Source of the DNA: Pseudomonadota bacterium
GTDB lineage: Bacteria > Pseudomonadota > Gammaproteobacteria > Arenicellales > Arenicellaceae
Direction: 5' to 3'
DNA: 7,011 bases
NCBI GenBank assembly: GCA_018660405.1
Contig: JABJKL010000005.1
Location: 1 to 7,011 of the forward strand
Shown here one piece after another: positions 1 to 5,592 of the stretch. The notes beneath the pieces are model-generated. The model saw only the letters and a program-made list of their open reading frames with translations, did no database searches and had not been told where the DNA came from. Every line of letters starts with the position of its first letter. Positions within the stretch are counted from its first letter, which is position 1. A program made the translations under genes and the position numbers.

Positions 1-36
1 CACCTTAAACTGTCCAACTAGTGCTGACGGGGTACA
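1..36. mobile_element. possible remnant of an IS3-like insertion sequence end
   Basis: The first 36 bases contain TTAAACTGTCCAAC followed by GGGGTACA. From memory, many IS3-family terminal inverted repeats carry an inner AGTTGGACAG-type block and an outer block of C residues beginning with TG. Read on the minus strand, this stretch has both (TGTACCCC, then AGTTGGACAGTTT). If the match is real, the element lies to the left of the window and ends near position 36. No transposase coding sequence is visible, and a 7-bp hairpin (27-52) straddles the proposed end, which argues against it. This is a pattern resemblance only. Confidence 0.22.
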
Positions 37-52
37 TTAGAAGCCACCCCGT
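27..52. repeat. GC-rich inverted repeat (7-bp perfect stem)
   Basis: ACGGGGT at 27-33 pairs perfectly with ACCCCGT at 46-52 across a 12-base loop. No T-run follows on either side, so it is not a classical intrinsic terminator. It could end a gene lying left of the window, or be an operator or chance. The inverted repeat is directly visible; its function is not. Confidence 0.45.
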
Positions 53-298
53 ATTACCACTGTGTATCGCGCTGTGTGCGCCAGGCATTTCTATGTGGCA
101 AAGATCTTTATTCGGGTCAAAGTTATGAGCACCGCAGAGCCTGGATAGAAGAACCAATACAACGGCCAAGCGTCCATATTTATTATGACTTCTTCCTGTT
201 GCGATTTCAACGGAACCTATCCTCTTCGCTTACTATTGATTAGAATCGGGGCTGTTAAGAGTGAAACAATCATCCACCCATATTGAGGAAGAATTAAC
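53..298. other. intergenic region upstream of the hydrolase
   Basis: No open frame here has coding character, and stops are frequent in all frames. A TATTAT box at 181-186 and a TTGATT at 236-241 are promoter-like singly, but neither has a properly spaced partner, so no promoter is called. The region holds nothing else recognisable apart from the ribosome binding site just before position 299. Confidence 0.5.
285..293 (+). promoter_or_regulatory. ribosome binding site of the hydrolase (GTG start)
   Basis: GAGGAAGAA lies 5-13 bases before a GTG codon at 299. It supports GTG as the start, and the encoded protein then begins with a textbook signal peptide. No ATG in this frame offers a better start. 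Confidence 0.65.
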
Positions 299-1435
299 GT
301 GAAATTAGTACAAATTGCTTTTTTAGGTTTGCTCGCTGCATCGTCGGTAAGTGCACAACAACCACCGACTTCGATCCCGACTATTTCGAGCGAAAATATT
401 GCTCGGCAAGGCGCATTTTATGTTGGCGGCAGCTATGTAGGCGAGCCTGGAGAAGAGACCATGGGCGGCGCGATGTATGTCGAGGTCATGGTGCCAAAAG
501 AGATTCGACATCCGTACCCTATCGTTTTGCTGCATGGTACAGGCCAGACTGGTTTTGATTGGTTATGGACACCCGACGGCCGCCCCGGATGGGCATATAA
601 CTTCATTGACATGGGTTATGTGGTCTATCTTCAGGACTACCCTGCGCGAGGCCGTTCACAATACGTTCCCGGTATAGATGGCGAACTCAGTATCCGTTCG
701 GGCCCCACACTCGAAAAAATCTTTACCTCCCCGGCAAATGAAGACTTTCCGCAAGCGGAGAAGTTTACTCAATGGCCCGGCACCGGAAAAATGGGCGACC
801 CCATCATGGATGCATTTACCCGAACGCAGGTGCAATACATAGGTGCCACGCAGGCCAAGCTCACTATCGATGCAAATACAGCTCTGCTTGATTTGATCGA
901 CGGACCCGTCATTCTGCTCACCCATTCTCAAGGTGGCCGGTTCGGCTGGAGTATTGCTGATGAAAGACCGGATAATATTAAAGCTATTGTTACCGTTGAG
1001 CCTTCATCGCCGCCAATTCGTAGCGTGGATTCGGCAAAAGTCGCCTACCGGGAATCGGGTGGTCTTGCCTGGGGCGTGGGCAACGTGCCAATAACCTATG
1101 ATCCGCCCATTAGTGACCCATCGGAACTGCAAGTCGAATTGCAAAACGAAGCCGAGGGGGAAAACCTGATCGCCTGCTATCGCCAAAAAGAACCGGCCAG
1201 AAAACTCCCCAACCTGCAGAATATTCCGGTCTTATTCCTTAATGGTGAAGGAGGCTATCACCGAATTTTTGATCACTGCCTTGCGAACTGGCTAAACCAG
1301 GCGGGAGTATCTACAGAATACGTGCGGCTTGAAGAGGTCGGGTTACCGGGAAACGGTCACGAGATGATGCTGGAGCTAAACAGCAAGGGCATTGCCGAAT
1401 TTATCAGTAGCTGGTTGGGCGAGAACATCGAATAA
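299..1435 (+). CDS. exported alpha/beta hydrolase, esterase 713-like
   Basis: This is a predicted secreted or periplasmic serine esterase of the alpha/beta-hydrolase fold; its natural substrate is unknown. Residues 1-19 form a signal peptide (Lys2, hydrophobic core, VSA cleavage site before Gln20). The oxyanion-hole segment HGTGQTG begins at His79. The nucleophile elbow is T-H-S-Q-G-G with Ser210. The probable catalytic acid is Glu234 in IVTVEPS, at the end of the next strand, and the probable histidine is His354 in GNGHEMM. Glu as the acid, placed 24 residues after Ser, and the closing sequence (IPVLFLNGEGGYH through LPGNGHEMM to a final helix) recall Alcaligenes esterase 713 (PDB 1QLW, from memory). 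The region between Glu234 and the IPVLFLNG strand is longer than I recall for that enzyme. The mature protein has only two cysteines (293 and 327), which could form a disulfide in the periplasm. It starts with GTG. It appears monocistronic and convergent with the HxlR gene. The fold is secure; the substrate is not. Confidence 0.88.
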   Translation: MKLVQIAFLGLLAASSVSAQQPPTSIPTISSENIARQGAFYVGGSYVGEPGEETMGGAMYVEVMVPKEIRHPYPIVLLHGTGQTGFDWLWTPDGRPGWAYNFIDMGYVVYLQDYPARGRSQYVPGIDGELSIRSGPTLEKIFTSPANEDFPQAEKFTQWPGTGKMGDPIMDAFTRTQVQYIGATQAKLTIDANTALLDLIDGPVILLTHSQGGRFGWSIADERPDNIKAIVTVEPSSPPIRSVDSAKVAYRESGGLAWGVGNVPITYDPPISDPSELQVELQNEAEGENLIACYRQKEPARKLPNLQNIPVLFLNGEGGYHRIFDHCLANWLNQAGVSTEYVRLEEVGLPGNGHEMMLELNSKGIAEFISSWLGENIE

Positions 1436-1458
1436 CCGATACCTCTATTCTGATCAAG

Positions 1459-1485
1459 ATAACCGGCATTGATAATGCTGGTTAT
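1459..1485. terminator. strong hairpin after the hydrolase, probable terminator
   Basis: ATAACCGGCATT (1459-1470) pairs with AATGCTGGTTAT (1474-1485): a 12-bp stem with a single G-U pair and a three-base loop. It starts 23 bases past the hydrolase stop codon. No U-tract follows on either strand, so it may act as an RNA 3'-end stabiliser or a Rho-assisted end rather than a classical intrinsic terminator. Confidence 0.55.
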
Positions 1486-1490
1486 CCAGT

Positions 1491-1590
1491 CCGGAATTGC
1501 CACGGCTTAGGTCATTCTTACCGTTGCTTGTCCTGTTATCTGGCAGCAACGCCCTAAACCACTAAGCCTGATCGACGACCGCTGAAAAGC
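1491..1590 (-). repeat. left direct repeat: duplicated aminotransferase 3' end and flank
   Basis: This segment matches 3121-3201. There is a perfect 26-bp core (1554-1579 = 3170-3195, beginning CTAAACCACT and ending ATCGACGAC), then diverged but alignable sequence to its left (for example CCGGAATT/CTGGAATT, ACCGTTG in both, CTGGC in both). On the minus strand the core reads in frame as S-A-V-V-D-Q-A-stop, against A-S-V-V-D-Q-A-stop for the intact aminotransferase. It is therefore best read as the detached tail and downstream flank of an aminotransferase gene, with the remainder of that copy missing. A small CGCT-GAAA-AGCG hairpin (1580-1591) sits exactly where the perfect match ends. Confidence 0.8.
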
Positions 1591-1601
1591 GTAACGAAGA
1601 T

Positions 1602-2309
1602 CTATTCAACGGCTTGACGCATTAGTATCGGGGCGCCCCGCCGAACGTCCTTGTAAAGGCAAACGCCGAACCAGTCCGGCATTGTGCGAATAAGATGACG
1701 CAACCCCTGCGCCTTGATCGACCCCCTGTGCAGCGCCGTACGCATGTCGAGATCACCCTCCCAGACTTCGACACAGGCGCGAACGCTCGAGTTGATATAG
1801 AGATCAACCTCTTTGCCTGGGTTCTCGGTACACAGATCAACAACATCACCGTCGACGAGGAGCCACCAGGTCTTGTGCTTGGTCAGCTCATCAAATATCA
1901 AACAAATGACGGTCTCGCCATCGGGTAAATGCTCTGTATTTAGTCGCCGCTGTATTTCCCGCATCAAGAATTCAACATCGAGTTCGTCATCCGTCAGCTG
2001 ATTACGCGCCCAGCGCATACCCCAGACAGCCAGGATCTCGATCAGCGGACTGAGCTCCTTACCGGCCGCGGTCAGACGATATTCATAACCCCTTTGGCCG
2101 GAAAGTTTCTTGCGAATGATGATGCCGCATTCCTCTAGTTGCCTGAGCCTTTTAGTGAGAAGCGTCGGTGACATACGAGACATCGCGCGTTGGAAATCAT
2201 TGAATCGAGTCGTACCTAACAAGAGCTCACGCAAAACCAGCAGCGTCCACTTTTCACCGATGATTTCGGTGGCTTTTGCCACCGGACAAAACTGCCCGTA
2301 TCCTGCCAT
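1602..2309 (-). CDS. HxlR-family transcriptional regulator with C-terminal SCP2-like domain
   Basis: This is a DNA-binding winged-helix regulator, probably controlling the divergent OsmC gene. Residues 1-100 form the HxlR domain: CPVAKA with Cys8, then IIGEKWTLLVLRELLLGTTRFNDFQ (17-40), the recognition-helix region around MSPTLLTKRLRQLEECGII (46-64) and the wing GYEYRLTAAGKEL (74-86). The protein has 235 residues, whereas HxlR proteins such as YodB and HypR are about 100-130. The extra half (about 115-225: a predicted helix, strands CLIFDE and TWWLLVDGDVVDLC, then DLYINSS and WEGDLDMRTALHRGSIKAQG) resembles the sterol-carrier-like (SCP2) domain attached to many long HxlR proteins. Cys8 lies where redox-sensing HxlR members carry their reactive cysteine. 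The start is fixed by GGAGG (2321-2317), 7 bases before ATG. The sensed signal is unknown. Confidence 0.88.
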   Translation of the reverse strand: MAGYGQFCPVAKATEIIGEKWTLLVLRELLLGTTRFNDFQRAMSRMSPTLLTKRLRQLEECGIIIRKKLSGQRGYEYRLTAAGKELSPLIEILAVWGMRWARNQLTDDELDVEFLMREIQRRLNTEHLPDGETVICLIFDELTKHKTWWLLVDGDVVDLCTENPGKEVDLYINSSVRACVEVWEGDLDMRTALHRGSIKAQGLRHLIRTMPDWFGVCLYKDVRRGAPILMRQAVE

Positions 2310-2336
2310 TGCATCGCCTCCGCCTTATTCTTCTAA

Positions 2337-2362
2337 CTACAGAATATGTAGCTGGATACTAC
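2337..2362. promoter_or_regulatory. phased CTAC/GTAG elements, possible operator half-sites
   Basis: CTAC (2337-2340), GTAG (2348-2351) and CTAC (2359-2362) occur at exact 11-bp steps with 7-base gaps between them. The first pair is the centre of a 5-bp inverted repeat, CTACA-N5-TGTAG. One helical turn per step would place them on one face of the DNA. The spacing is visible; a role as regulator half-sites is inferred. Confidence 0.35.
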
Positions 2363-2377
2363 ACTTCTTACAGTATC
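2355..2377. promoter_or_regulatory. inverted-repeat operator candidate for the HxlR regulator
   Basis: GATACT (2355-2360), 11 bases, then AGTATC (2372-2377) is a perfect 6-bp dyad in the middle of the divergent HxlR/OsmC gap. HxlR proteins bind as dimers of winged helices to short dyads; from memory, the B. subtilis YodB site has TACT and AGTA half-sites separated by 7 bases, and the same TACT/AGTA cores appear here with wider spacing. On the minus strand TAGTAT (2363-2358) could serve as a -10 box for the regulator gene, so binding might also autoregulate. Confidence 0.45.
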
Positions 2378-2456
2378 GCGCAAGACAGTGGTCTCGATAA
2401 CATCTCCTTCGACGGTAGAAACCCGTCACTTACTTTAACTATTCAGGAGAAATGCA

Positions 2457-3029
2457 ATGACTACCAGTAATGCAATTAAGCAAACGAAGGAAATGACAAA
2501 TGGCGTAGACGTCGGCCAGCTCATGAACGTAATCGGTGCGATCGAAGCAGACCCCGACTACGCGAAATTTCAGTGGCGGGCTACCAATCAGTGGATCGAC
2601 GGCAGCGTGAGTCGGAGTCGGATCAAGGAATTTTTCGCCGGCAACGCCGAGGACATGACGCGCAAAGAGGCATTCACGCTCGATGCCGATGAACCGGCGA
2701 TTGCTGCGGGTCAAAATAGCGTGCCGAACTCGATGGAGTATGTGCTGCACGCACTGGCTACCTGTCTAACAGGGACCCTCGTCTACCATGCGGCTGTGCG
2801 AGGAATTCAGATAGAAGCCGTCGAATCGTCGTACACTGGCGACATGGATGTTCGCGGTCTGTTTGGCCTTTCCGAGAATGTACGCAAAGGGTTCGACAAG
2901 GTTGCCATAATCATGCGTGTCAAGAGTGGCGCAAGCGTAGAGGAGTTAACCGAACTAGCGCTGTACTCCCCGGTCTACGAAATGATTTCGCGATCTCTGC
3001 CAGTAGAGTTCACGCTGACGACCCACTGA
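2457..3029 (+). CDS. OsmC/Ohr-family protein lacking the second redox cysteine
   Basis: OsmC/Ohr proteins are cytoplasmic thiol-dependent (hydro)peroxide reductases or relatives. The conserved core is clear: PNSMEYVLHALATCLTGTLVYHAAVRGI (90-117), with Cys103 on the central helix, a strand with DMDVRGLFGLSE (129-140), and the closing helix and strand YSPVYEMISRSLPVEFTL (170-187). In canonical members that last segment starts C-S/P-V, supplying the second cysteine; here the position is Tyr170, and Cys103 is the only cysteine in the protein. A two-cysteine Ohr/OsmC catalytic cycle is therefore unlikely, and it may be a one-cysteine or non-peroxidase member. At 190 residues it is longer than classical OsmC (~140) through an N-terminal extension. 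The start is supported by AGGAGA (2445-2450), six bases before ATG. It is divergent from the HxlR gene, its probable regulator, and followed by a hairpin at 3052-3086. Confidence 0.87.
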   Translation: MTTSNAIKQTKEMTNGVDVGQLMNVIGAIEADPDYAKFQWRATNQWIDGSVSRSRIKEFFAGNAEDMTRKEAFTLDADEPAIAAGQNSVPNSMEYVLHALATCLTGTLVYHAAVRGIQIEAVESSYTGDMDVRGLFGLSENVRKGFDKVAIIMRVKSGASVEELTELALYSPVYEMISRSLPVEFTLTTH

Positions 3030-3051
3030 GAAAGCCCGCTGGTTCAACGGT

Positions 3052-3086
3052 GCCGGATTTGTTGATACACACACAATAAATCCGGC
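3052..3086. terminator. hairpin between convergent OsmC and aminotransferase genes
   Basis: GCCGGATTTGTTG (3052-3064) pairs with CAATAAATCCGGC (3074-3086): a 13-bp stem with one G-U pair and a 9-base loop, 22 bases past the OsmC stop. There is no T-run after it. It is a probable transcription end for OsmC, and possibly for the aminotransferase from the other side. GTTGATA (3061-3067) can instead pair with TATCAAC (3098-3104), an overlapping alternative fold. Confidence 0.55.
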
Positions 3087-3120
3087 CCTGCCGACAATAT
3101 CAACAGGCCACTCACCAATT

Positions 3121-3201
3121 CTGGAATTTCGTCAATTTAACCGTTGACTGCCCTGCTGCCTGGCGCGTTCTAAACCACTAAGCCTGATCGACGACTGAAG
3201 C
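3121..3201 (-). repeat. right direct repeat: native aminotransferase 3' end and flank
   Basis: This is the partner of 1491-1590 and overlaps the last codons of the aminotransferase gene (3178-3201) plus about 57 bases downstream. Positions 3170-3195 are identical to 1554-1579. Left of that the copies are diverged, and the left copy carries a few extra bases (around 1501-1510 and 1546-1553). Because this copy is joined to an intact gene, it is probably the original and the left copy the derived one. Confidence 0.8.
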
Positions 3202-4380
3202 TATTTTCTCTACCACGTAATCGATATTGCTATCGCTGATACCGGCAACGTTAATTCTGGAAGACTCCAGAATATAAATGCCGAACTTGTCGCGCAGTTC
3301 GAGTACATGCTCCTTACTAATACCAAGAAAAGAAAACATCCCCCACTGGCCATCGATAAAGCTGAAATCAATCGTCGACTGTGCTTGATTTAAACCATCA
3401 CACAACCGTTTACGCATGCCATTTATTCGGTTGCGCATGCTAGATAACTCGATTTCCCAGGCTGCACGCAACTCAGCATTATGCAGAATATATCCGACGA
3501 TGCCTGCGCCATGATAGGGTGCCATGGTGTAACTTCTGCGAGCGGCCACCAATGCATGACTTTTTGCGGCGGCGGTCGATTCGCGCTCTGCTCCTATAAA
3601 CAACAGAGCACCGACTCTTTCCCGGTATAAGCCAAAATTCTTCGAGCATGATGCCGAGATAATCAGCTCATCAAGCTCGGCAGCCATTTTTCGCACACCG
3701 TAAGCATCCTCTTGGAGGCCTTGACCAAAACCCTGATACGCAAAATCGATGAATGGAAAAAGATCTTTAGATTTACATAGTTTTGTTAGCGCATCCCACT
3801 GCGCGGATGTTAGGTCCGCACCTGTAGGATTGTGGCAGCAGGCATGCAATAAAACCGCATCGCCAGCACTGGCTTGCTCCAAAGCAGCCAACATATCGTC
3901 AAACTGAATAGTTTTACTGTTCAGGTCGTAGTATGGATAAGCCACAATCGTTAAGCCCGCACTTCCAATAAGGGGTTGATGATTGGCCCATGTAGGAGTA
4001 CTTACCCAAACCGTACAATCAGGCCTGGATTTGCCAAGCACTTCCGACGCAATTCTAAGCGCACCACAGCCACCGGGTGTTTGCACTGCCGCTACGCGGC
4101 CAGCGGAATCCAGATTTAAGTTAATCGACCCTAAAATCAATTCCGACATGCCGGAAAGAAATTTCACGTCTCCGGCCTGAGCTATATAGGCCTTGCTAAT
4201 CTGCTCATCCAGCATCCTGCGCTGGCCTTGTTTAACAACTTCCAATACCGGTGTATTGCCGCTGTCGTCCTGATAAACCCCGACCGCTAAATTGACTTTA
4301 TCGCTACGGTCATCTTTAGCAAATACCTGCGATAAGCCCAATATCGGGTCTTCGGGAAGCAGGTCAAGATGGTCAAACAT
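3178..4380 (-). CDS. aspartate/aromatic amino acid aminotransferase (AspC/TyrB type)
   Basis: This is a cytoplasmic PLP-dependent class I aminotransferase that moves amino groups between aspartate or aromatic amino acids and 2-oxoglutarate. Its 400 residues align end to end with E. coli AspC (396), including the start MFDHLDLLPEDPILGL. Recognisable residues are Trp131 (PTWANH), Asn184 (HNPTG), Asp212 and Tyr215 (DFAYQGF), the PLP lysine Lys247 (SKNFGLY), Arg255, Arg281 (in the place of the arginine that binds the substrate side-chain carboxylate) and Arg375 (SRINVAG). One oddity is that the PLP-phosphate loop reads TPGGCGAL, with Cys105 where AspC has Thr and TyrB has Ser. The residue two before Lys247 is also Cys rather than the Tyr of AspC. 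The start is supported by GGAGA (4391-4387), six bases before ATG. The gene runs in the same direction as the 4554-5585 kinase but 173 bp after it, so it probably has its own promoter. Whether it prefers aspartate or aromatics cannot be decided from sequence. Confidence 0.92.
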   Translation of the reverse strand: MFDHLDLLPEDPILGLSQVFAKDDRSDKVNLAVGVYQDDSGNTPVLEVVKQGQRRMLDEQISKAYIAQAGDVKFLSGMSELILGSINLNLDSAGRVAAVQTPGGCGALRIASEVLGKSRPDCTVWVSTPTWANHQPLIGSAGLTIVAYPYYDLNSKTIQFDDMLAALEQASAGDAVLLHACCHNPTGADLTSAQWDALTKLCKSKDLFPFIDFAYQGFGQGLQEDAYGVRKMAAELDELIISASCSKNFGLYRERVGALLFIGAERESTAAAKSHALVAARRSYTMAPYHGAGIVGYILHNAELRAAWEIELSSMRNRINGMRKRLCDGLNQAQSTIDFSFIDGQWGMFSFLGISKEHVLELRDKFGIYILESSRINVAGISDSNIDYVVEKIASVVDQA

Positions 4381-4423
4381 TCTCTATCTCCATTGGGCTT
4401 ATTCATCAGCCCTAAATACTCAA

Positions 4424-4429
4424 TTTATA
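4424..4429 (-). promoter_or_regulatory. possible -10 box for the aminotransferase gene
   Basis: On the minus strand TATAAA (4429-4424) lies about 43 bases before the aminotransferase start, in an AT-rich stretch. No good -35 hexamer is found 16-18 bases upstream of it, so this is tentative. Confidence 0.25.
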
Positions 4430-4441
4430 AACAAAATGCGG

Positions 4442-4471
4442 TGAAAAAACGTGAGCAAGATTAAAACTTGC
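4442..4471 (-). terminator. weak terminator-like hairpin after the kinase gene
   Basis: Read on the minus strand, GCAAG (4471-4467) and CTTGC (4459-4455) form a 5-bp stem with a 7-base loop, followed five bases later by a run of six T (4449-4444). The stem is short and the T-run is displaced, but it lies 83 bases past the kinase stop and before the aminotransferase, where the operon would be expected to end. Confidence 0.35.
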
Positions 4472-4553
4472 AAAACGGCCGTATGATAACGTCAACCGAT
4501 ATTCGGCACTATCACTTTGATCCCAAAAAGACGTGTTTTTACCGAATCACTAT

Positions 4554-5585
4554 CTATCTTTTCAACAACGGCTGTGAGCCTCGCCATGTTGGGCACAATG
4601 TATCCAGAATCGCTTTTGGCCGTTCAAGGTTCGGGTGTTCAAACGCACTCGCCATCAAACTGACGACCAGAGGAAGGTGATCTAAATAATGCGTACGTCC
4701 ATCCCGCTTTGCCAAACGCACAAACACCCCGGCTACCCGGCTATGCCTTTGGGCAGCCAGGCTTGCAAACTGTGCCTCAAATTCGTCATTTAATTTAGTG
4801 CCCATTTGCTGCGCATAATAAGCCTGCATGGCAAGTTTTAATTCGGGGCTAACCACTCGCCGCGCATCTTCCAGCAATGAAACCAAATCATAGAGTCGCG
4901 GGCCGCGAGCCGCATCTTGAAAATCGATCACGCCGCAGCGTGCGACTCCCTGCTTACCGTCACACAGCAACAGGTTGTCTACGTGATAATCTCGCAACAC
5001 CAATGTGGTGTGCTCGCTTGCGCTCGACAACACGTCCAGCCAGGCCTCTCGGTAATCCAACCTTGTGTCTTCAGAAACGGCTTCATTGGTAATCGCGGGA
5101 ATATACCAGTCAAGCATAAGGCAAGCAGCATCCGCCATTTTTTCGGCCAAATAATCCGGAAAACTGCCTGGAACATCGTCAACCTGTTTATGTATGCAAA
5201 CAAGCGTATCGACCGCCATGCGGTAAAGGATTTCTGCAACATCATCGTCTTGATCAGCCGATTGACCCAGTAGTCGGGTAAAGGTATTGGTTCCGAGATC
5301 TTCTATTAACGCATAGCCGCTTTCTTCATCGAATTCATAAACATTGGGCACTGCCAGCCCAAGCTCCGAAAGAAAAGACGCGACGTGTATAAATTGGCCA
5401 AGACGCTCCACCCCGGGTGGGCAGTCCATGAGTAGCGAAGGGTGTTTAGCACCGGACACCCGATAATAACGACGATTAGATGCATCTTGATCCAAAGCAA
5501 CCATCGACGCCTGCGGATCAATCTGTGAGAGGAAAGCATAAGCACCCTGTTCACGGCTCTTTCTACCTCGTTCACGACTGTGCAT
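4554..5585 (-). CDS. AmgK-like sugar phosphotransferase (APH/COG3178 family)
   Basis: This cytoplasmic kinase has the aminoglycoside-phosphotransferase fold. The closest family I recognise is AmgK, which phosphorylates N-acetylmuramate and N-acetylglucosamine at the anomeric position during peptidoglycan recycling. The N-lobe has DASNRRYYRV (34-43), near the glycine-loop position, and a hinge around YALIEDLG (91-98). The catalytic loop is LRDYHVDNLLL (197-207) with Asp199 and Asn204. The metal-binding motif is VIDFQDAARGPRLYDLVSLLED (219-240), led by Asp221. All catalytic residues are present and the length (343) is normal for the group. The AmgK partner, the nucleotidyltransferase MurU, is not in the window. 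The gene starts 7 bases after the HIT stop codon with a poor ribosome site (AAGAG only two bases from ATG), so translation is probably coupled to the HIT gene. It was probably named 'aminoglycoside phosphotransferase' by homology only; drug resistance is unlikely. Confidence 0.82.
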   Translation of the reverse strand: MHSRERGRKSREQGAYAFLSQIDPQASMVALDQDASNRRYYRVSGAKHPSLLMDCPPGVERLGQFIHVASFLSELGLAVPNVYEFDEESGYALIEDLGTNTFTRLLGQSADQDDDVAEILYRMAVDTLVCIHKQVDDVPGSFPDYLAEKMADAACLMLDWYIPAITNEAVSEDTRLDYREAWLDVLSSASEHTTLVLRDYHVDNLLLCDGKQGVARCGVIDFQDAARGPRLYDLVSLLEDARRVVSPELKLAMQAYYAQQMGTKLNDEFEAQFASLAAQRHSRVAGVFVRLAKRDGRTHYLDHLPLVVSLMASAFEHPNLERPKAILDTLCPTWRGSQPLLKR

Positions 5586-5592
5586 AGCTCTT

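Noticed and set aside
60..83. Tandem-like CTGTGT units 12 bp apart
   Set aside because: There are only two short units with diverged remainders; not a supported repeat array, and nothing CRISPR-like occurs in the window.
261..302. A 13-codon GTG-initiated leader frame whose TGA overlaps the hydrolase GTG start
   Set aside because: It has no proper ribosome binding site, uses a rare start and has no regulatory-peptide character; the overlap is most likely chance.
1511..3195. Integron-type attC sites as an explanation of the two repeats
   Set aside because: The paired RYYYAAC and GTTRRRY core sites with a foldable palindrome are not present; the repeats instead match a gene tail and its flank.
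4490..4495. Minus-strand TTGACG as a -35 box for the aminotransferase
   Set aside because: The nearest -10-like hexamer is about 24 bases away, too far for a standard promoter.
4917..5273. 118-codon plus-strand open frame inside the kinase gene
   Set aside because: It is antisense to a well-conserved kinase, and the translation resembles no family.
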